This document shows, in pieces, positions 29,939 to 35,931 of a stretch of 35,931 nucleotides of DNA. The DNA comes from Chthoniobacter flavus. Its GTDB lineage: Bacteria > Verrucomicrobiota > Verrucomicrobiia > Chthoniobacterales > JACTMZ01. The stretch is taken from positions 1 to 35,931 of the forward strand of contig CAMBUL010000022.1 in the NCBI GenBank assembly GCA_945871065.1, given 5' to 3'. A model generated the notes under the pieces. It saw nothing but the letters and a program-made list of their open reading frames with translations, had not been told where the DNA came from and searched no databases. The translations under genes were made by a program, and so were the position numbers. How positions within the stretch are numbered: position 1 is the first letter of the stretch; every line of letters starts with the position of its first letter.

Positions 29939-32560
29939 TCAAAGAGAGTTGAGCACAGTTTCGAGCTTGAGCCGCTTGGCTTGCCAGTCTTCCGCGCGCT
30001 GCTGGAAAGTCCCGAGAACCTGGGCGGGGGCACCGCGGACAAAAGATTCGTCCGAGAGCTTGGCCTTCACCTTGGCGATCTCGGCATCGACCTTGGCGAT
30101 TTCCGAGGCCAGACGCTCGCGCTCCGCGACCACGTCGATTTCCAGATCCAAATAAACCTCGCCGAGCGGCGTCGGCGTGTGCGGCATTTTTTTGGGCGGT
30201 TCATCCGCACCGGGTTCTTCGAGTTGCGAGGCCTTGGCCAGCAAGCGGAAGACCGACAAATCGAGGCCCGCAAAAGCGGGGTCGCGGGCCAGATAAGCGG
30301 CGCATTCGCGGTTGGCGGGCACTTTGAACTCCGCCCGGAGCACACGGACATTCCGCACCGCGTCGTAAACCGCCTGCACGGCGTTGGAGGCGCGGGCCTT
30401 CTCCTCCGCGGCAACCTGCGGCAACGAATCGTCCGGCGGCGGCGCGGCAAAAAGAATCATCCCGGACTTTCCCTCGCCCCGCGCGAAGCCGAGACGCGAC
30501 CACAGTTCCTCCGTGATATGCGGCATGAAAGGATGGAGCAGGCGCAGGTAACCGCTCAAAACATGGTCCATCACGGCGCGGACCCCTTCGGCCGCATCAC
30601 CGCCGGCCGCCAATTCGGCTTTGCTCGACTCGACATACCAATCGCAATACGTGCTCCAGAAAAATTCGTAGAGCAGCGCCGCTGCCTCGTGGAAATGGAA
30701 CTCATCCAAGGCCCGCCGGTAGCCCGCGTGCATCGCGTCAAAAGCGACGAGCAAGGCGACCGAGTAAGGTGAGAGTTTTTGCTCCTCCAGCGTTTTTCCC
30801 GGTGCTGATCCCCCCTGCATTTCGCGGAACCGCGCCGCATTCCACAGTTTGTTGGCAAAGTTGCGGCCCTCCTTGATCTGGTTCTCGTCGAACCGCACAT
30901 CCTGCCCGTGCGGCGCGATGCGCATGAGACCGAAACGCAATCCATCGGCACCGTATTTGGCCATCAGGTCGAGCGGATCGGGGGAATTACCCAGACTCTT
31001 CGACATTTTGCGGCCCTTGAGGTCGCGAATGATGCTGGTGAAAAAGACGTTCTTGAACGGCACCTCACCGGTGAACTCCAGGCCGGCCATGATCATGCGC
31101 GCCACCCAGAAAAAGATGATATCCGGCCCCGTCACCAAATCGTTGGTCGGATAAAATTTCTTCCGCGCCGCCTCGTCCATCGTGGCGAAGGGCCAGAGCC
31201 ACGAACTGAACCAGGTATCGAGCACGTCGTCGTCCTGCCGCCACTGGTCCGCATCGGCCGGGGCATCCATCCCGACGTGCATGACCGACGGATCATCTTT
31301 CCGATACCAGACTGGAATGCGGTGCCCCCACCACAACTGGCGGCTGATGCACCAATCTTGGATGTTCGTCATCCAGTGCTCGTAAATTTTCGCCCAGCGC
31401 CCGGGCACAAAACGGATCCGGCCCGAGACCACGGCATCCAAGGCGGCCGGCACCTGCGGATAACGCAAAAACCACTGCTCGCTCAGCCGCGGCTCGATCG
31501 GCACGTCAGCCCGCTCACTGAAGCCGATATTGTTGTCGTAATCTTCCACCCGCACCAGCAACCCCGTCTCCTCGAGCTTCTGCACCGCCAGATCACGCGC
31601 GGCAAAGCGTTCCATCCCGGCGAACTCCGGACCAGCCAACTCGTTCAACGTGCCATCCGCGTTCATCACGTCGATGACCGGCAAATGGTGACGCAACCCG
31701 ATCTCAAAATCCGCCTTGTCGTGCGCCGGAGTGACTTTCAACACACCCGTGCCGAAGGTCATGTCAATGTGCGTGTCGGCTACGATGGGGATCTCAGCCC
31801 GCGGGAATGGACGCACCGCATGCTTGCCGACCAAGCGCGTGTAGCGCGGATCGTCCGGGTGGACCGCCACCGCCGTGTCCCCCATCAAAGTCTCCGGACG
31901 CGTCGTGGCGATTTCGAGAAACGTCCCGGGTTCTTCCGCCACTTCGTAGCGCATCACATAAAGCTTGCCCTTGGCGGGCTTCATGACGACTTCCTCGTCG
32001 CTCAGCGCCGTTTGCGAAGCCGGGCACCAATTGACCATCCGCTTGCCGCGGTAGATGAGTCCCCGGGCATACAGCTTGACGAAAATTTCCTGCACCTGGC
32101 GGGAATAGTCCGCGTCCATGGTGAAGCGCTCGCGCGCCCAGTCGCACGAGCAGCCGAGGCGCTTCAACTGCTTGATGATGATCCCCCCGTGCTTTTCTTT
32201 CCACGTCCACACCCGTTCGAGAAACGCCTCACGGCCGAGATCACGCCGCGTCTGGCCCTCCTCCTTGCGCAGCTGGCGCTCGACCACCGTCTGCGTGGCG
32301 ATCCCCGCGTGGTCCGTCCCCGGCAACCACAAGACCTCATGGCCCGTCTGGCGCGCCCGCCGCGCCAGAATGTCCTGCAAAGTATTGTTCAAGACATGCC
32401 CGAGGGTGAGCACGCCGGTCACGTTCGGCGGGGGAATGACAATGGAAAAACCCGGCTTGGCTGAAGCGGGATCGGCCGCGAAGCAACCCTCCTTGATCCA
32501 CTCCCCATACCAACGCTCTTCCACGGAGGCGGGTTCGTAAGCTTTGGAAATCTCGGACAT
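29939..32560 (-). CDS. valS: Valyl-tRNA synthetase
   Basis: Class I synthetase charging tRNA-Val. 873 aa. It begins SEISKAYEPASVEERWYGEW. The HIGH motif is PPPNVTGVLTLGHVLN; the CP1 editing domain includes ATTRPETLMGDTAVAVHPDD and TPAHDKADFEIG. KMSKS appears as GRKMSKSLGNSPDP, followed by GADGLRFGLM. The anticodon-binding helical domain follows, and the C-terminal coiled coil of about 65 residues (ERLASEIAKVDAEIAKVKAK) is the usual tRNA-binding arm. ATG 32560 was chosen by similarity; ATGs at 32572 and 32575 are possible and a GGGGGGA stretch would favour 32575. It follows the zinc-ribbon gene and precedes hemB. Confidence 0.97.
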   Translation of the reverse strand: MSEISKAYEPASVEERWYGEWIKEGCFAADPASAKPGFSIVIPPPNVTGVLTLGHVLNNTLQDILARRARQTGHEVLWLPGTDHAGIATQTVVERQLRKEEGQTRRDLGREAFLERVWTWKEKHGGIIIKQLKRLGCSCDWARERFTMDADYSRQVQEIFVKLYARGLIYRGKRMVNWCPASQTALSDEEVVMKPAKGKLYVMRYEVAEEPGTFLEIATTRPETLMGDTAVAVHPDDPRYTRLVGKHAVRPFPRAEIPIVADTHIDMTFGTGVLKVTPAHDKADFEIGLRHHLPVIDVMNADGTLNELAGPEFAGMERFAARDLAVQKLEETGLLVRVEDYDNNIGFSERADVPIEPRLSEQWFLRYPQVPAALDAVVSGRIRFVPGRWAKIYEHWMTNIQDWCISRQLWWGHRIPVWYRKDDPSVMHVGMDAPADADQWRQDDDVLDTWFSSWLWPFATMDEAARKKFYPTNDLVTGPDIIFFWVARMIMAGLEFTGEVPFKNVFFTSIIRDLKGRKMSKSLGNSPDPLDLMAKYGADGLRFGLMRIAPHGQDVRFDENQIKEGRNFANKLWNAARFREMQGGSAPGKTLEEQKLSPYSVALLVAFDAMHAGYRRALDEFHFHEAAALLYEFFWSTYCDWYVESSKAELAAGGDAAEGVRAVMDHVLSGYLRLLHPFMPHITEELWSRLGFARGEGKSGMILFAAPPPDDSLPQVAAEEKARASNAVQAVYDAVRNVRVLRAEFKVPANRECAAYLARDPAFAGLDLSVFRLLAKASQLEEPGADEPPKKMPHTPTPLGEVYLDLEIDVVAERERLASEIAKVDAEIAKVKAKLSDESFVRGAPAQVLGTFQQRAEDWQAKRLKLETVLNSL

Positions 32561-32603
32561 CGAACCAGGCATCATTCCGGATTTCCCCCCGGCCTGCAAA
32601 CCC

Positions 32604-32885
32604 TCAAAAGCCCCGCAAAAACATGGCGGCAAAAGCGAGCAAAGCCGCCACCGCGGCCGCCCACCACGCCCAACCGATTCCTTCCGGCTTGACCTCACGG
32701 TTCCCGAATTCCCGCTGGGCAAAATTGTCGTAGTCGAATTCCTCGTCCGGCAAATCCAGACCATCCGCGGCGGCCGCGCCCTCCCGCCAACCGGAGCGGT
32801 CATCCGCACCACATTCCGGGCAAGCCACCATCCCGCGCGGCACGTCCTCGCCGCACACCGGACATATCTCCGGAGCCGTGCTCAT
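32604..32885 (-). CDS. Zinc-ribbon membrane protein (93 aa)
   Basis: The N-terminal double zinc knuckle is Cys8-x2-Cys11 and Cys22-x2-Cys25 (ICPVCGEDVPRGMVACPECG). An acidic segment GLDLPDEEFDYDNFAQREFG follows. One C-terminal transmembrane helix covers about 71-91 (IGWAWWAAAVAALLAFAAMF). The N-terminus would be cytosolic. This protein type is one I associate with Verrucomicrobia and Planctomycetes; its function is unknown. ATG 32885 overlaps the HAD gene's stop (ATGA). valS starts 28-43 bases downstream, depending on the start used. Confidence 0.8.
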   Translation of the reverse strand: MSTAPEICPVCGEDVPRGMVACPECGADDRSGWREGAAAADGLDLPDEEFDYDNFAQREFGNREVKPEGIGWAWWAAAVAALLAFAAMFLRGF

Positions 32886-33574
32886 GATCCCAGCAGCACT
32901 TGGAGCACATTCTGCGTGTCGGCCAGGTCACCGAACAAAAAATCCGGTTGGTGCGCCGCCAGTTCGTCCTGACTGCAACTCCCCGTGGCGATGGCCACCG
33001 CGACAAAGCCGGCTGCGCGGGCGCAGTCGATGTCCTTCGGCGTGTCGCCGAGGACAAAAACATCCTTGGCTTCGAAACTGATCCCGTGCCTCTCCACCGC
33101 GCGCGAATGTGCCACCGGCCCCAGCTTGTTGCGGTCCACATGGTCGTCGGCGAAGGCACCAAATTCAAAAAAATCCCAAACCCCGTAATGGGACAGTTTG
33201 AGCTCGGCTCCCCGCTCGATATTGCCCGTCAGCAGACCGAGCACAACGTCCTCCCGCCGGTGCAACGCCTCGAGCAAGCCCACAATGCCCGGCAGGACTT
33301 TGCCCTCCCGCCGCGGTAATTCGAGGGCCAGATGATGCGCGTAACCGTCGAACAAATCCGCGATATTCTCCGGCGTCGGCGGGATGGCGTGCGCACCGAA
33401 CATCTGCCGCGCAATGGCTCCGTCCGTCGACCCGGCAAAAGAAATCGACGACAAATCATCTTCCACCCCGAAACGTTCTTGAAAAGCCAGCCGCAAGGCA
33501 TGCTCTCCGGCCCGCCCGGTCAGCAACAAAGTCCCGTCGATATCGAAAAGAAAAAGTTTTTTCACTCCAGCCAT
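32882..33574 (-). CDS. HAD-superfamily phosphatase, phosphoglycolate-phosphatase-like
   Basis: 230 aa. Motif I is FLFDIDGTLLLTG with nucleophile Asp11 and Asp13. A helical cap of the type C1 follows (HALRLAFQERFGVED, FDGYAHHLALELPRREG). Motif II is in LGLLTGNIERGA, motif III Lys is in DRNKLGPVAHSR, and motif IV is FVLGDTPKDIDCARAAG. This is a complete active site. The overall pattern is closest to Gph-type phosphoglycolate phosphatases, but other small phosphates are possible. ATG 33574 was chosen because it precedes motif I; the open frame upstream overlaps the divergent ruvC region. First gene of the unit with the zinc ribbon, valS and hemB. Confidence 0.9.
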   Translation of the reverse strand: MAGVKKLFLFDIDGTLLLTGRAGEHALRLAFQERFGVEDDLSSISFAGSTDGAIARQMFGAHAIPPTPENIADLFDGYAHHLALELPRREGKVLPGIVGLLEALHRREDVVLGLLTGNIERGAELKLSHYGVWDFFEFGAFADDHVDRNKLGPVAHSRAVERHGISFEAKDVFVLGDTPKDIDCARAAGFVAVAIATGSCSQDELAAHQPDFLFGDLADTQNVLQVLLGS

Positions 33575-33731
33575 CCCGCAAAAATAGCGGCCGGTGCGCC
33601 GTAGCGCGAGCATCTCTGCAAGCCAGAACGCTCGGGAACCGCCCGCACTCCGCGGCGACCGGACCCCGGCGCCGGCCAATCCCACCGGCAAGCTTGCACC
33701 GCTCCACCCGTCCGACCGAATCTCTAAGCCC

Positions 33732-34220
33732 ATGCCCACCGAACGAGTTCTCGCCGTCGATCCCTCTCTGCGCGGCACCGGTTTTGCCATCATCGAATCC
33801 TCCGGGGGCAAACTGCGTGCTCTGGCCTACGGCGTGGTCAAAAATCCGCCCAAGCTCGCCGCGCACCAGTGCCTGCGCGAAATCCACGATACCCTCAGCC
33901 GGATTGCCGCGGTCCACCAACCCACCACCTTTGCCATCGAAGGCATCATCTTTGTGCAGAACGTCCGCACGGCGATCATCCTCGGTTCGGCTCGCGGCGC
34001 CGCACTCCTTGTCGCCGCCGGCCACGACCTCGAGGTGCATGAATACGCCCCGCGTCTGGTCAAGCAGGCCGTAGTCGGACGCGGTGGCGCGCAGAAAGAC
34101 CAGGTCGCCTTCATGATCCGCGCCATGCTCGGGCTGACCGAAACACCGCCGCCCGATGCGGCCGATGCCCTGGCCATCGGTGTGACCCATTTCAACCGCC
34201 GCGCCACTGCCATCCGATGA
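33732..34220 (+). CDS. ruvC: Crossover junction endodeoxyribonuclease RuvC
   Basis: Holliday-junction resolvase that cuts junctions held by RuvAB. 162 aa. RNase H fold with catalytic Asp10 (VLAVDPSLRGTGFAI), Glu70 (FAIEGIIFVQNVRTAIILG), and Asp142/Asp145 (PPPDAADALAIGVTHF). EYAPRLVKQAVVGRGGAQKD (104-123) is the DNA-contact block. ATG 33732 begins the conserved domain; upstream frame space belongs to the divergent gap with the HAD gene. It overlaps lipB by ATGA. I saw no LexA-type site in the 157-base gap. Confidence 0.96.
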   Translation: MPTERVLAVDPSLRGTGFAIIESSGGKLRALAYGVVKNPPKLAAHQCLREIHDTLSRIAAVHQPTTFAIEGIIFVQNVRTAIILGSARGAALLVAAGHDLEVHEYAPRLVKQAVVGRGGAQKDQVAFMIRAMLGLTETPPPDAADALAIGVTHFNRRATAIR

Positions 34221-34876
34221 ATTTCCTGCAAACTCGCTGGATCGGACGCCTTGCCTACACTCCCGCCCTGGAGATGCAGGAGAAGACCGCGGCCGCGCGG
34301 GCCAAGGATGAGGTGCCCGACCAATTATTCCTCCTCGAGCACGATCCGGTCTACACCATCGGCCGCCAACGCGACCGCTCCAGCCTCGGCGGCACACCCC
34401 TCCCGCATCCCGTCGCAGAAATCAGCCGTGGTGGACAAGCCACCTTCCACGGACCAGGCCAGCTTGTCGGCTATTTCGTTTTCGACCTGCAAAAACTCAC
34501 TCCCGACCTGCACATCTTTCTCCGCTGGATGGAAGAAGGCCTCATCGCACTGATCGCCGGTTACGGTCTCCGTGCCCAGCGGCGCGATGGCCTCACCGGT
34601 GTCTGGATCGGCGACTGCAAGATCGCCAGCATCGGCGTTGGTGTCCGCAAATGGATCACCATGCACGGCTTCGGCCTCAACGTCGGGTCCGACCTTTCCG
34701 GTTTTGCCTCCATCACCCCTTGCGGCATCTCCGGCGTCACCATGACTTCCCTTTCCCGCGAACTCGGGCACGAAATCCCGGTCGAAGAAGTCGCCACGAA
34801 AGCAGAGGCTATCTTCACCGCCCGCTACCCCCTTCTCTCCACCGCCAACCCTCAGCCCTCAACTCCGCAGTCATGA
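34217..34876 (+). CDS. lipB: Lipoyl(octanoyl) transferase
   Basis: Transfers octanoyl from acyl carrier protein to the lipoyl domains of dehydrogenase complexes. 219 aa. LEHDPVYTIGRQRD (40-53), the signature RGGQATFHGPGQLVGY (71-86), Lys135 in GDCKIASIGVGVRKWITMHG (132-151) and nucleophile Cys169 in ITPCGISGVTMTSL are all present. The last 15 residues ([12 protein letters not shown] type) look like a low-complexity read-through into the gap. Start ATG 34217 overlaps ruvC and its stop overlaps rlmH (both ATGA). lipA is not in the window. Confidence 0.97.
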   Translation: MNFLQTRWIGRLAYTPALEMQEKTAAARAKDEVPDQLFLLEHDPVYTIGRQRDRSSLGGTPLPHPVAEISRGGQATFHGPGQLVGYFVFDLQKLTPDLHIFLRWMEEGLIALIAGYGLRAQRRDGLTGVWIGDCKIASIGVGVRKWITMHGFGLNVGSDLSGFASITPCGISGVTMTSLSRELGHEIPVEEVATKAEAIFTARYPLLSTANPQPSTPQS

Positions 34877-35310
34877 AATGGCTCCTCCTCACCGTGGGCA
34901 AGCCTGCTCTCGCCTACGCCAAGGCCGGACGCGAGGAGTATCTTGGGCGGTTGGCCAAGTTCGCCCCGGTCGAACACCTCACCGTCAAAACGTCTGACAA
35001 AACACGCGAAAGCGCCGACCTTCTCGCCCGTAGCGAAGGATGCCTCCGCGTGGTCCTTGATCAGCGCGGCCACACGCTGAGCAGTCGCGAATTTTCCGCG
35101 AAGATCGCCCAATGGCAAGAAGAGGCACGTGATGTGGCTTTCCTCATCGGTGGGGCCGATGGCCACGACCAAAGCCTCCTCCATCAGGCCGACTTCCGTT
35201 GGTCCCTCGGCCCCTTGACCCTCCAACACGAACTCGCCCTCGTCGTCGCCCTCGAACAACTCTACCGCGCCCGCACCATTCTGGCGGGGCACCCTTACCA
35301 CCGGGATTGA
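34873..35310 (+). CDS. rlmH: 23S rRNA (pseudouridine-1915 N3)-methyltransferase
   Basis: SPOUT-type methyltransferase acting on helix 69 of assembled 70S ribosomes. 145 aa, slightly short of the common 155. [20 protein letters not shown] (1-20), [17 protein letters not shown] (62-78), the SAM-binding knot [10 protein letters not shown] (90-99) and [20 protein letters not shown] then [18 protein letters not shown] match the family; the usual S-x-x-T/H-x-x-x-R-L tract is here [13 protein letters not shown] 34873 overlaps the lipB stop. It ends the ruvC-lipB-rlmH unit. Confidence 0.95.
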   Translation: MKWLLLTVGKPALAYAKAGREEYLGRLAKFAPVEHLTVKTSDKTRESADLLARSEGCLRVVLDQRGHTLSSREFSAKIAQWQEEARDVAFLIGGADGHDQSLLHQADFRWSLGPLTLQHELALVVALEQLYRARTILAGHPYHRD

Positions 35311-35319
35311 TTCCGGTCC

Positions 35320-35352
35320 GAAGGTAGGGACAGTCCGCTCGGCCCTACCTTC
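35320..35352. repeat. Perfect 10-bp inverted repeat between rlmH and gnd
   Basis: GAAGGTAGGG (35320-35329) pairs with CCCTACCTTC (35343-35352) around a 13-base loop. No T-run follows, so it is not a standard terminator. The arms and the loop start (acagtccgct) resemble short palindromic repeats I recall from other Verrucomicrobia, but no second copy is in this window. Confidence 0.7.
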
Positions 35353-35401
35353 ACACCCGCAAACCGCTTGGCCCGAGGGTTCGTCTCCCGTTAAGCTTCA
35401 C

Positions 35402-35416
35402 GTCGTTTTTCACGAC
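35402..35416 (+). promoter_or_regulatory. Small hairpin directly before the gnd start codon
   Basis: GTCGT (35402-35406) pairs with ACGAC (35412-35416) around TTTTC, and the ATG of gnd follows without a gap. It occupies the place of a ribosome binding site, and no Shine-Dalgarno is visible. The stem is only 5 bp, so an effect on initiation is a guess. Confidence 0.35.
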
Positions 35417-35931
35417 ATGAGCAAAGAACTTTCCGACATCGGTCTCATCGGCCTCGCCGTCATGGGACAAAACCTCGCCCTGAATATCGCCGACCACGGC
35501 TTCCGTATCTCCGTCTACAACCGCACGACCTCAAAGACCGGGGAATTCGTCAACAAACACCCCGGCACGCCGGGCGGACTTCATGCCGCGCTCACCCTGG
35601 AAGACTTTGTCGCCTCGATCCAACGTCCGCGCAAAATCATCATCCTGGTGCAGGCTGGCAAAGCCACCGATGCGGTCATCGACAGCCTTGTGCCCCTGCT
35701 CGAAAAAAACGACATCATCATCGACGGCGGCAACGCGCTGTGGAGCGACACCATTCGCCGGGAAAAAGACCTCGCGACCAAAAATCTCCGCTTCATCGGC
35801 TCGGGCGTCTCCGGCGGCGAGGAAGGTGCCCGCTTTGGTCCCTCGCTCATGCCCGGTGGCGCCGAGTCTTCCTGGAATGAGCTCGCCCCGATCTGGAATG
35901 CCATCGCGGCCAAAGTGGACGCAACAACCGG
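35417..35931 (+). CDS. gnd: 6-phosphogluconate dehydrogenase, decarboxylating (partial, 3' end outside window)
   Basis: About 171 residues of the N-terminal NADP-binding domain are present. The dinucleotide site reads [20 protein letters not shown] (residues about 8-27), followed by the NADP-selecting [13 protein letters not shown] (39-51) with its NRT motif. [21 protein letters not shown] matches the family, then [14 protein letters not shown] and [20 protein letters not shown], the latter containing the substrate-binding block. It oxidises 6-phosphogluconate to ribulose-5-phosphate, which RpiA (rpiA, 25902) then uses. A weak promoter TTGGCC (35368-35373), 17 bases, TTAAGC precedes it. Confidence 0.97.
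   Translation, partial: MSKELSDIGLIGLAVMGQNLALNIADHGFRISVYNRTTSKTGEFVNKHPGTPGGLHAALTLEDFVASIQRPRKIIILVQAGKATDAVIDSLVPLLEKNDIIIDGGNALWSDTIRREKDLATKNLRFIGSGVSGGEEGARFGPSLMPGGAESSWNELAPIWNAIAAKVDATT

Noticed and set aside
33575-33731. LexA/SOS box before ruvC (also looked before uvrB and ruvA)
   Set aside because: No convincing palindrome of a known LexA type was found in these gaps.

Overview
The window is a G+C-rich, gene-dense piece of a bacterial chromosome made up mostly of housekeeping genes. Several things point to Verrucomicrobiota. One is a small secreted protein of the TIGR04073 (exosortase-system-associated) family beside a stand-alone HNH protein. Another is an RpoA starting with the MPVRLGRFEMPK type of N-terminus. 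A zinc-ribbon protein of a kind I associate with this phylum and a secreted coiled-coil/TPR protein fit as well. The class cannot be fixed from the sequence. There are no rRNA or tRNA genes, CRISPR arrays, insertion sequences or phage genes, and no gene-free stretch over 300 bases (the longest, 20554-20718, is about 165 bases).

Layout. 1-2306 (-) is the 5' part of a secreted coiled-coil/TPR protein. 2441-3516 (+) holds an HNH nuclease-like protein and the TIGR04073 protein. 3526-9852 (-) runs ctp protease, tsaD, rpoN, mrp, a 75-aa protein with its own promoter, and tgt. 9954-13574 (+) carries folK, panB and uvrB. 13598-13951 (-) is a small multidrug-resistance/EamA-like membrane protein and 14110-15240 (+) is holA. 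15270-18303 (-) is a tightly coupled unit ruvA, ATP-grasp-like protein, rlpA, then an NTF2-like protein. 18309-20553 (+) holds an unknown secreted protein and rpoA-rplQ with a strong terminator. 20719-22400 (-) encodes a periplasmic-binding-protein-like protein without signal peptide, a nucleosidase and a small membrane protein. 22545-25776 (-) is fur, argH, nudix, tatC. 25902-26642 (+) is rpiA and 26678-27361 (-) a histidine phosphatase. 27469-28903 (+) is nrdR, an unknown gene and a HIT protein. 28945-33574 (-) is a HAD phosphatase, zinc-ribbon protein, valS and hemB. 33732-35310 (+) is ruvC, lipB, rlmH, and gnd starts at 35417 and leaves the window.

Many neighbours overlap by exactly four bases (ATGA, GTGA or TTGA), so much of the window is expressed as translationally coupled units: ctp-tsaD, ruvA-ATP-grasp-rlpA, argH-nudix-tatC, unknown-HIT, HAD-zinc ribbon, ruvC-lipB-rlmH. 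The genes cover DNA repair and replication (uvrB, ruvA, ruvC, holA), transcription (rpoA, rpoN, fur, nrdR), tRNA/rRNA modification and charging (tgt, tsaD, rlmH, valS), cofactors (folK, panB, hemB, lipB, mrp), the pentose-phosphate pathway (rpiA, gnd) and envelope or export (rlpA, ctp, tatC).

I found no obvious new multi-gene system. The points most worth following are: an NrdR-box-like palindrome inside the nrdR promoter with an ATP-cone-like unknown gene next door; an ATP-grasp-like gene locked between ruvA and rlpA; an RlpA with Asn at the conserved Asp position; an Mrp lacking the second Cys of its CxxC; a probable leaderless promoter for the 75-aa protein; and a short reading frame overlapping the end of tatC.
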